From Planctomycetota bacterium (lineage in GTDB: Bacteria > Planctomycetota > PUPC01 > DSUN01): a stretch of DNA of 32,916 bases. The stretch lies in assembly GCA_016872875.1 (NCBI GenBank), contig VGYW01000031.1, positions 1 through 32,916 of the forward strand. The letters run 5' to 3'. The stretch's first letter is position 1, and each line of letters opens with the position of its first letter. Below are positions 1 through 5,669 of the stretch, one piece after another. Below the pieces are notes generated by a model. It ran no database searches and was not told where the DNA came from. It saw only the letters and a list, made by a program, of their open reading frames with translations. A program made the translations under genes and the position numbers.

Positions 1-217
1 TCTTTCGCTGAAGCCATCTCACACCTCATCTATCCGAGCGGGGTTCAGGTGAGAACGCGGGCACAGGCCCCGCGCGCATCCGCTCGACATGAGTATTCTA
101 TAGCGGCGTCCGGGGCGCGTCAACAGCAACCGTGCGATCGGAACAGCGAGTATGGCCCCTAGCTATGGTAAGCACTCCCTGGCAGCGCCTCGGGCCGCAG
201 ATGGGGTCAAGCGTTCC

Positions 218-313
218 CCCCTCTCCCTCGGGGAGAGGGTTGGGGTGAGGGTGCCCGGGCCTTCTCCGCCACTGAAGCACCCTCACCCTCGCCCTCTCCC
301 CAAGGGAGAGGGG
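218..313. repeat. Imperfect palindromic repeat element (GGGAGAGGG/GGGTGAGGG type)
   Basis: Two 37-bp arms (218-254 and 277-313) are inverted copies matching at about 33 of 37 positions, separated by a 22-bp loop. Each arm contains its own smaller CCCTCTCCC/GGGAGAGGG palindrome. From memory, this architecture is a widespread dispersed palindromic repeat whose translation gives spurious peptides with a PHPNPLP-like motif; the open frames crossing it are therefore not called as genes. It lies just upstream of the MFS gene. Confidence 0.8.
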
Positions 314-401
314 ACAGAGGGCACTTCGGCGCCTCACTGGCGAGGCCATGGACACACTGGCCCACCATCGTTGGGGGTCATACTCCGGGACAGCTCCCGA
401 T

Positions 402-430
402 TTGACAGGATTCCGGCTTTCCGATAGCTT
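402..430 (+). promoter_or_regulatory. Possible sigma70-type promoter for the MFS gene
   Basis: TTGACA at 402-407 is followed by a 17-bp spacer and TAGCTT at 425-430. Transcription would start close to the chosen ATG at 438, implying a leaderless or nearly leaderless mRNA. The -10 box is only a fair match, so this is tentative. Confidence 0.35.
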
Positions 431-437
431 CCTCGGA

Positions 438-1646
438 ATGCGCCATAACGTCAGGCTGCTGTTCGTGGTGTGCGTGGGCTATGGGCTGACGAAGGGGGTG
501 ACGGACTTCGCCGTGCCGCTCTACCTGAAGGCCAAGGGGCATTCGTTCCGCGACATCGGCACCATCTTCACCATCGCGGCGGTGGCGATCTTCTTCCTGC
601 GGATATACCTGGCGCGCCTCTCGGACCTCCTCGGGCGGAAGCTGCTCTACGTGGGGGCGCTGGCACTCACGAGCCTGTCGTACCTCGGCTTCCCATTCAT
701 GGAGCGCCTGGCGGCGATGGCGGCCCTCAAGGCCGCCTCCGACCTGAGCTTCGGGGTCCGCGAGACGATGCACGCCACCGCGCTCTACGAGTCGCGTGCC
801 CACGGCTACCTGCACCTCCAGGGGATGACGCGGGGGACGGAGATGCTCTTCATGGGCCTCGGGACGCTGGCCGCGGGGTTCCTGATCGTGGCCTGCGGCT
901 ACACGCTGCCCTTCGCCGCATCGTGCGGGGTGCTATTGGTCACGACGGCGGCCTTCGCCGGCTGGTTCGCGGAGCCGGCGGGGGCCGCGGCGCCCGAAGG
1001 GCCGCCCCTGGGGCTTCTCAGGCTCCTCACAACTGCGTTCCCGCGGCCCATCCTGGTTATCACCGTGTCGGGCTTCATTTTCGGCGTGGCCATCTCGGCG
1101 AGCCACCACTACCTGCCGCCGCTGTTCTTCCAGGCGAAGTTCGGCCTGGGCGAGCGCGCCATCGCCTGGATTCAGCTCGCGCACCTGCTCTCGCACGTCC
1201 CCGCGCTCTTCATCGTCGGCTTGCTGGTCAAGCGGCGCTGGAAGGCGGTGTTCTTCTGGACCCTTCTCGTGGAGGGCATCCTGCTGGGGCTTGTGGGCTG
1301 CTTCGGGGCTCTTGGGCCGACGCTCGTCTTCTGGTGGACCCACGACATCATCGGTGCCGGGCTCTGGGCGCCCATCCAGTGGGCGCTCATTCAGCACTAC
1401 GCGCGGCGCGACTCGCGCGGCCTCGACGCCAGCGTGGTCCCCGCGGTGACGGCGCTGGGCTGCATCTTCGGCCCGCTCATCGCGGGCTACCTGGCGGAGC
1501 TGCGGGGGCTTCCCGCGCTCGGCATCGCCGCCTCGGCCGAGGGGCAGGCCGTGAGCTTGCCCATGATTGCCAGCGGCGCTATGATGGTGGTGTCGGCGCT
1601 GCCGCTGCTGTTGCTGCCGCCCGATAGGGAAAGGGAGAGAGCGTAG
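438..1646 (+). CDS. MFS transporter
   Basis: This is a polytopic inner-membrane protein of about 402 residues. Hydrophobic segments alternate with short basic loops across its whole length. The loop after the second or third helix reads RLSDLLGRK, a good match to the major facilitator superfamily signature motif between TM2 and TM3. MFS proteins move small solutes by uniport, symport or antiport; the substrate cannot be told from sequence. I chose the ATG at 438 because the frame upstream of it translates repeat DNA and is not transporter-like, while the protein from 438 starts with a short basic stretch and then TM1. The stop codon overlaps the GTG start of the next small gene by one base (TAGTG), so the two are probably translationally coupled, with miaB following. 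Confidence 0.85.
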   Translation: MRHNVRLLFVVCVGYGLTKGVTDFAVPLYLKAKGHSFRDIGTIFTIAAVAIFFLRIYLARLSDLLGRKLLYVGALALTSLSYLGFPFMERLAAMAALKAASDLSFGVRETMHATALYESRAHGYLHLQGMTRGTEMLFMGLGTLAAGFLIVACGYTLPFAASCGVLLVTTAAFAGWFAEPAGAAAPEGPPLGLLRLLTTAFPRPILVITVSGFIFGVAISASHHYLPPLFFQAKFGLGERAIAWIQLAHLLSHVPALFIVGLLVKRRWKAVFFWTLLVEGILLGLVGCFGALGPTLVFWWTHDIIGAGLWAPIQWALIQHYARRDSRGLDASVVPAVTALGCIFGPLIAGYLAELRGLPALGIAASAEGQAVSLPMIASGAMMVVSALPLLLLPPDRERERA

Positions 1647-1897
1647 TGATCTGCGATTCCTGCGGCCAGGACCGCGTGCGCACGGACACGTGGACTCTGG
1701 CCTTCCTGCGCCGGGGCTGGCCGCCCGTGACCTTTGCCCGCTTGTGCCCCGGGTGCCGCTACCGGATGGGCCGGGGCGCAATCTTCCACAGGGCGCTGTT
1801 CCTCCTCTGCTGCCTCGCCTTCGTCGCCGCCATCGCGGGCGCGGGCGTGGGAGCCGTCTACCTCGTCCAATGGCTCATCCGCCTAAGCTCCTCGTAG
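1646..1897 (+). CDS. Small zinc-ribbon membrane protein
   Basis: This 83-residue protein starts at a GTG that overlaps the MFS stop codon. The N-terminal part has two CxxC pairs (CDSC near residue 3 and CPGC near residue 34), as in a zinc ribbon. One strongly hydrophobic segment follows at about residues 50-75 and probably spans the membrane. I do not recognise a named family. Its end overlaps the start of miaB by 28 bp in another frame, which fits a tightly packed three-gene unit. The paired cysteines, the overlap at both ends and the TM helix argue that it is real, but it could be a chance frame between two genes. Confidence 0.55.
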   Translation: MICDSCGQDRVRTDTWTLAFLRRGWPPVTFARLCPGCRYRMGRGAIFHRALFLLCCLAFVAAIAGAGVGAVYLVQWLIRLSSS

Positions 1898-3270
1898 TCA
1901 CCTTCGGCTGCCAGATGAACAAGCTGGACAGCGAGGTGGCGGCCGGCCACCTCCTGGAGGCGGGCTACGCCGCGGCCGAAAGCCCCGCCGACGCCGACCT
2001 GATCCTCATCAACACGTGCAGCGTCCGCCAGCACGCCGAGGACAAGGTCTGGTCCCTCCTCGGCACCCTGCGGTCACACAAGCGGCGGAACCCCGGCCTC
2101 GTCATCGGCGTCATCGGCTGCATGGCGCAGCGCGAACGCGACCGCATCCTGGCCCGCATGCCGCACGTGGACCTGGTGTGCGGCCCGCTGGAGCTCGACC
2201 GCCTGCCCGACCTTGTCGAGGAGATTCGCCAGGAACGCCACCACATCCTGGCGGTAGGCGAAGGACACGTCGGCCGCGTCCCGCGAGTCGTGAGCCACCG
2301 CCCCAATCGCTTTCAGGCGTTCGTGGCCATCATGCGCGGCTGCGACAACTTCTGCGCCTACTGCGTCGTCCCCTACGTCCGCGGCCGCGAGGCGAGCCGC
2401 CCGCCCGACGAGATTGCCGAAGAGGTCGCTGCCCTGGTCGCCGATGGCGTCAAGGAGGTCACGCTCCTCGGCCAGAACGTCAACTCCTACGGCCGCACAC
2501 TTGGGGAAAGGGGGAATGACTCCAGGAGTCTTTTGTGCGAAGCACCCCAAGGGGCCGTGAACGGCAAAAGACTCCTGGTGTCATTTCCCCTCCTCCTGCG
2601 GCGGCTCGACTGCATCGCGGGGCTGGAACGCCTCCGCTTCGTCACCTCCCACCCCAAGGACGCCACGGACGAGCTTTTCAGGGCGATGGCCGAGCTGCCG
2701 AGCGTCTGCCCCTACCTCCACCTCCCCGCCCAGAGCGGCTCGAACAGGGTGCTGCGCGACACGAATCGCAGCTACACCCGCGAGCACTACCTCGAGCGCA
2801 TCGCCCGCCTGCGCGAGCTCGTGCCGGGCATCGAGGTCGCAAGCGACTTCATCGTCGGCTTCCCAGGCGAGACCGAGGCCGAGTTCGAGGAGACCGTTGC
2901 CCTCGTGCGCCAGGCCGAGTTCCAGAACTGCTTCATCTTCAAGTATTCCCCGCGCCCCGGCACCAAGGCCGCCGAGATGCCCGACGACGTGCCTTGGGCG
3001 ACCAAGCAGGAGCGCAACCGCCGCCTCCTGGCCGTCCAGGAGGACACCATGCGGCGCCGCAACGCCGCGATGGTCGGCCGCACCGTCGAAGTCCTCGTCG
3101 AGGGCACGAGCCCGCGCGACCCCGCCAACCTCACCGGCCGCACCCGCGCCAACCACATCGTCGCCTTCCCTGCGCAGGCCGCGCTCGCTGGGCAGACTGT
3201 CCTGGTGGAGATCATAGCCGCCACGCCCCTCACCCTTCTCGGCCGGCTCCAGGCCGTTGCCCGCCGCTGA
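1870..3270 (+). CDS. miaB: tRNA-2-methylthio-N6-isopentenyladenosine synthase MiaB
   Basis: This radical-SAM methylthiotransferase adds the 2-methylthio group to N6-isopentenyl-A37 of tRNAs reading UNN codons. The protein is 466 residues, near the usual length. The N-terminal UPF0004 domain has the three cluster-binding cysteines in FGCQMN, NTCSVR and GCMAQ. The radical-SAM motif CDNFCAYC follows at about residues 158-165, and a TRAM-like domain with TVEVLVEG and TGRTRANH forms the C-terminus. Start ATG 1870 gives MAHPPKLLVVTFGCQMN, which matches the family; the open frame further upstream does not. Residues about 214-241, between the conserved QNVNSYG and GLERLRF blocks, are encoded by a palindromic repeat and have no counterpart in ordinary MiaB, yet the frame is kept and all key residues remain. 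RimO/MtaB relatives are less likely given QNVNSYG and the overall spacing. Confidence 0.93.
   Translation: MAHPPKLLVVTFGCQMNKLDSEVAAGHLLEAGYAAAESPADADLILINTCSVRQHAEDKVWSLLGTLRSHKRRNPGLVIGVIGCMAQRERDRILARMPHVDLVCGPLELDRLPDLVEEIRQERHHILAVGEGHVGRVPRVVSHRPNRFQAFVAIMRGCDNFCAYCVVPYVRGREASRPPDEIAEEVAALVADGVKEVTLLGQNVNSYGRTLGERGNDSRSLLCEAPQGAVNGKRLLVSFPLLLRRLDCIAGLERLRFVTSHPKDATDELFRAMAELPSVCPYLHLPAQSGSNRVLRDTNRSYTREHYLERIARLRELVPGIEVASDFIVGFPGETEAEFEETVALVRQAEFQNCFIFKYSPRPGTKAAEMPDDVPWATKQERNRRLLAVQEDTMRRRNAAMVGRTVEVLVEGTSPRDPANLTGRTRANHIVAFPAQAALAGQTVLVEIIAATPLTLLGRLQAVARR
2510..2590. repeat. 81-bp palindromic insertion element in frame inside miaB
   Basis: Arms 2510-2535 and 2565-2590 are inverted copies matching at 24 of 26 positions, with a 29-bp loop. 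The palindrome is 81 bp, exactly 27 codons, so the miaB frame survives. It encodes an extra segment between conserved blocks. This resembles in concept the Rickettsia palindromic elements that insert in protein genes; sequence relatedness to them is not claimed. Confidence 0.85.
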
Positions 3271-3303
3271 GGGCCGGTGCGGTGGACCGGCTCGATGTTC
3301 AAA

Positions 3304-3317
3304 CATTCTATAGAATG
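3304..3317. promoter_or_regulatory. Palindromic operator-like site, copy 1
   Basis: Perfect palindrome CATTCTATAGAATG, preceded by AA and followed by ATTGATTAT. No plausible -35 box at the right distance, so it does not look like a promoter. Confidence 0.75.
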
Positions 3318-3420
3318 ATTGATTATCATACACGCCGCTCGCTCGCGCCTCTCGGCGCCCAGCGTCAGTGCCGCTGCCCGGCCGTCAGGGCGGAGGGAGT
3401 GGGCCGGCTCGATGCTCAAA

Positions 3421-3434
3421 CATTCTATAGAATG
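3421..3434. promoter_or_regulatory. Palindromic operator-like site, copy 2
   Basis: Perfect palindrome CATTCTATAGAATG followed by ATTGATCAT. The flank forms a second, overlapping palindrome ATGAT-TG-ATCAT, giving a composite site. Confidence 0.75.
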
Positions 3435-3537
3435 ATTGATCATCACCCACGGCAGTCACTCGTGCCTGTCGGCGCACAGCGTCAGTGCGGCTGCCCGGCC
3501 GTGAGGGCGGAGGGAGTGGGCCGGCTCGATGTTCAAA

Positions 3538-3551
3538 CATTCTATAGAATG
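3538..3551. promoter_or_regulatory. Palindromic operator-like site, copy 3
   Basis: Perfect palindrome CATTCTATAGAATG with the same ATTGATCAT right flank as copy 2, exactly 117 bp after it. Confidence 0.75.
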
Positions 3552-3654
3552 ATTGATCATCACCCACGGCAGTCGCTCGCGCCTGTCGGCGCACAGCGTT
3601 GGTGGTGCTCCCCGCCCGCAAGGGCCGACGGGGTGGATCGGCCCGATGCTCAAA

Positions 3655-3668
3655 CATTCTATAGAATG
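3655..3668. promoter_or_regulatory. Palindromic operator-like site, copy 4
   Basis: Perfect palindrome CATTCTATAGAATG with right flank ATTGATCAT. The rest of this unit has diverged, while the site itself is unchanged. Confidence 0.75.
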
Positions 3669-3779
3669 ATTGATCATCACATGCGCCAGTCGCTCAAGGC
3701 TGTCGGCGCGCAGAATCAGTGCCGCCGCCTGCCCGTATGCCCGTCGGGGGCGATGGTCTGGGCCGGCTTGATGTTCAAA

Positions 3780-3793
3780 CATTCTATAGAATG
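3780..3793. promoter_or_regulatory. Palindromic operator-like site, copy 5
   Basis: Perfect palindrome CATTCTATAGAATG with right flank ATTGATTAT, 125 bp after copy 4 and about 50 bp from the regulator's stop codon. Confidence 0.75.
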
Positions 3794-3840
3794 ATTGATT
3801 ATCATGTGCGCCGGTCCGTCGCGCCTGTCCGCGCACAGAG

Positions 3841-4122
3841 TCAGTCCAGCGTCTTGAGGAAGGCCAGGACAGCTTGCGCGCGCGGCGTTAGGCGGTGCCG
3901 CACCCAGCGCCCTTGGTGCCGCTTGGTGACAAGCCCCGCCAGGGCCAGTTTGCGCACGTGCTCGGAGGCGGCCTGGGTCCCGACGCGGAGACTCCTGCAT
4001 ATGTCCCACAACGTGAGTTCGGGCCGTTGCACGAGAAGCCGCATCATCTGAATGCGTCGGTGATTGGCGAAACCCTTGACGATCCGCTCCAGCTTCCGTT
4101 CACTTGTGGTTGCTTGCTCCAT
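3841..4122 (-). CDS. ArsR-like winged-helix transcriptional regulator
   Basis: This 93-residue protein has the ArsR/SmtB fold pattern. An N-terminal helix ends in KGFANHRRIQMMRLL, followed by the helix-turn-helix LTLWDICRSLRVGTQAASEHVRKLALAGLV and a wing with RWVRHRLTPRAQ. Such proteins bind palindromic DNA as dimers. The metal-sensing CxC of classical ArsR/SmtB is missing; the only cysteine is in DIC, so it is probably not a metal sensor. I chose the ATG at 4122 because GGGGGAG lies about 10 bases upstream; the longer frame from 4173 would start inside operator copy 6. Copy 6 covers the -10 box of its predicted promoter, so autoregulation is likely. Its 3' end abuts the five-site array. The closest known analogy for an ArsR-fold protein on a tandem array is TubR on plasmid tubC centromeres, but no TubZ is seen here. 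Confidence 0.85.
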   Translation of the reverse strand: MEQATTSERKLERIVKGFANHRRIQMMRLLVQRPELTLWDICRSLRVGTQAASEHVRKLALAGLVTKRHQGRWVRHRLTPRAQAVLAFLKTLD

Positions 4123-4170
4123 TCCTTGTTCTCCCCCAATCGGGCCTGTGGAGGGTTGCTGATGATCAAT

Positions 4171-4184
4171 CATTCTATAGAATG
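4171..4184. promoter_or_regulatory. Palindromic operator, copy 6, in the regulator promoter
   Basis: Perfect CATTCTATAGAATG with the extended flank, in the opposite orientation to the other copies, so that it reads in the direction of the regulator's transcription. It lies 49-62 bp upstream of the regulator's ATG and includes the predicted -10 hexamer TATAGA (4174-4179). Binding here would block RNA polymerase. Confidence 0.8.
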
Positions 4185-4201
4185 TTTCAGCGGTCCGCCA
4201 A
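4174..4201 (-). promoter_or_regulatory. Predicted promoter of the ArsR-like gene
   Basis: On the minus strand, TTGGCG (4196-4201) is separated by 16 bp from TATAGA (4174-4179). The predicted start, near 4167, would leave a leader of about 45 nt that includes a good ribosome binding site. None of the array copies has an equivalent -35 box. Confidence 0.5.
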
Positions 4202-4892
4202 CACCCTTGTGTCCTTCCTCAGCGGGTCAAGAAGAGAGCAGAAGCGGGAGGCATCCCCTTGTCGTCAACTGTGCCCGACGCAGCCCGTCCCCCTCTATGG
4301 CTGCGGTCAGGGGCGCGGCAGGGAGAAGACGTGCGGGCGACTGCCGCCCGCTGGCGTCGTCGGGGGGGGCGCAACGCAGGAGAGGGACGGTCCTGGTTGT
4401 CCGACCATTCCTCACCAGCCTTGTGCAGAGGGCTCAGGCCGTTGATCATATTCTAACATTCTATAGAATGATTGATCATGGCGCCCACCCACTTCTGCGG
4501 GCCGATGAGCGGACAGGGCAGGGACGCGTTGCGCCGCTGCCGGGGGAAGCAGGAACCCACGGCCGCGCCCACGCTCCTCTGCCCCCCGTTCGGCGGCCCG
4601 GAGAAGCCGCCAGCACGTGGATTCCCCCCCAAGCCGAGCCCGGCGGCCATGACACCGGCCGGGCGCGCCGCAACGACCCAGGCACAGGAGGGCCACCGGG
4701 CAGCGTGGGATTGCGCGCCCTCGCCGACCCTCCGGCTGGCACAATCTGCCGGGTCTCCGGAGAGATGGATCCGGCCTTTCCCCGTTCAGGGCAGCCTCCG
4801 GCGGCTCGCCTCTGTGATGCGGGGATTCTCCGCCCCGGAGGGGCCTGCTGCCTCCCGCGCCGCGTCCCGGTGCTTTGCGCAACAGGAGATAA
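4185..4892. other. 708-bp non-coding stretch with operator copy 7
   Basis: No frame on either strand gives a recognisable protein or a good ribosome binding site. The content is GC-rich apart from operator copy 7. A short perfect hairpin GCCCC-GGA-GGGGC (4832-4844) sits about 50 bp beyond the 3' end of the aldolase gene; it lacks a T-run, so it is only a weak terminator candidate. Decayed genes or an unrecognised RNA cannot be excluded. Confidence 0.5.
4457..4470. promoter_or_regulatory. Palindromic operator-like site, copy 7
   Basis: Perfect CATTCTATAGAATG with right flank ATTGATCAT, 286 bp from copy 6 and not next to any gene start. Its wider flanks are unrelated to the tandem units, so only the site itself is shared. 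Confidence 0.75.
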
Positions 4893-5669
4893 TCACGCCC
4901 CGCGGAGAGCTTGACGGATCTCGTCGAGGGTCGCCGTGGCCATGATCTTCAGCAGGGCGCTGTCGGCGCCGGCGACGATGACGCGCGCGCCCTCGGCGAG
5001 CCAGCGCTTGGCGTAGGCGGCGCCGGAGGTGATGACGCCAATTGCCTTGCCTGCGGCGTCGGCGGCTCGCCGCACGCGCCGAACCCCCGCCGTGAACTTC
5101 TCGCACTCCCAGTCGAGCGGTACGCCGATGTTGATGCTGAAGTCGGCCGGGCCGATCATCAAGGCGTCCACGCCGTCCACCGCCGCGATGGCCTCGGCGT
5201 TGTCGAGGGCCTCCTGCGTCTCGATCTGGCAGAGCACCAGGATGTTCTCCTCGGCGTGGCGGAAGTAATCGTTCTGGTCGGTGGCGAAGCGTATGGCGCG
5301 GCGCGGCCCCCAGCCGCGGTTGCCGCGCGGCGGGTAGCGGGTCGAGGCGACGGCGGCGTGAGCCTGCTCGACAGTGTTGACCCAGGGGAACACAATCCCC
5401 TCGGCCCCAACGTCGAGGACCTGTTTCACCCGCACGAAGTCGTTCCAGAGCACCCGCACGACGCCCGTGGCCGCGGTGTCCTTGAGCGCCATCATGTGGG
5501 CCTGCATGCCGGTGGCGGTCTGAGGGGCGTGTTCCATGTCCACCACCACGAAATCAAAGCCGACATCCGCCATGATCTCCGTGGTCGTGGGGTCTTCCGA
5601 TACCACCCAGCCGCCGACGGCGACCTTGCCTTCTTTCAGCAATTGCTTCGTTCGGTTTTCGCGCATCAT
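4893..5669 (-). CDS. HpcH/HpaI-family aldolase
   Basis: This 258-residue TIM-barrel class II aldolase resembles 4-hydroxy-2-oxovalerate/2-keto-3-deoxysugar-acid aldolases (HpaI, GarL, RhmA). Such enzymes cleave 2-keto-3-deoxy acids to pyruvate and an aldehyde with a divalent metal. Visible motifs are GFDFVVVDMEHAP near residue 40, the conserved RVLWND, the GAEGIVFPWVNT segment, RGWGP-like loop residues, CQIETQEALDN with the metal-binding Glu, and DALMIGPADFS with the metal-binding Asp. Start ATG 5669 overlaps the stop of the upstream glycosidase gene (ATGA) and has AGGAGA before it, so the pair is translationally coupled. The pairing with a secreted glycosidase suggests a role in breaking down the released sugar, with substrate unknown. 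Confidence 0.88.
   Translation of the reverse strand: MMRENRTKQLLKEGKVAVGGWVVSEDPTTTEIMADVGFDFVVVDMEHAPQTATGMQAHMMALKDTAATGVVRVLWNDFVRVKQVLDVGAEGIVFPWVNTVEQAHAAVASTRYPPRGNRGWGPRRAIRFATDQNDYFRHAEENILVLCQIETQEALDNAEAIAAVDGVDALMIGPADFSINIGVPLDWECEKFTAGVRRVRRAADAAGKAIGVITSGAAYAKRWLAEGARVIVAGADSALLKIMATATLDEIRQALRGA

Larger units (their letters stand above)
3283..3840 (+). repeat. Tandem array of five 117-125 bp units, each with a perfect 14-bp palindrome
   Basis: Units begin at 3283, 3400, 3517, 3634 and 3759 with TGGRYCGGCYYGATG-like sequence. Palindrome cores start at 3304, 3421, 3538, 3655 and 3780, so the spacing is 117, 117, 117 and 125 bp. Units 1-3 are similar over their full length; units 4-5 have diverged outside the palindrome, but the core and its right flank are kept. 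The array fills the whole gap between the 3' ends of two convergent genes (miaB and the ArsR-like regulator). The last unit runs into the regulator's stop codon, where the GTCAGT of the repeat supplies the TCA. No credible ORF lies in the array. Confidence 0.95.

Noticed and set aside
152..355. Short ORFs translating to a PLSLGERVGVRV / PHPNPLPEGEG-like peptide on both strands
   Set aside because: They are translations of the palindromic repeat at 218-313, with no ribosome binding site and no protein-like composition.
1870..3270. miaB as a pseudogene because of the unusual internal segment
   Set aside because: The frame is intact, all six cluster cysteines and the C-terminal domain are present, and the insertion is exactly 27 codons.
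3304..3793. Array copies as five tandem promoters
   Set aside because: The TATAGA in each core could be a -10 box, but no -35-like hexamer is present 16-18 bp upstream, and no gene lies downstream on the plus strand.
3385..3836. Minus-strand ORFs with repeated QSFYRMFEH peptides
   Set aside because: They are translations of the tandem DNA repeat. The repeated feature is a DNA palindrome, and the frames have no start signals.
3283..3840. CRISPR array
   Set aside because: Units are 117-125 bp with similarity over their whole length, not short repeats with unique spacers. The core is a perfect palindrome and no cas genes are nearby.
3841..4173. Longer start at 4173 for the ArsR-like gene
   Set aside because: That start lies inside operator copy 6 and near the predicted transcription start. 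ATG 4122 has a good ribosome binding site and begins the family-like sequence.
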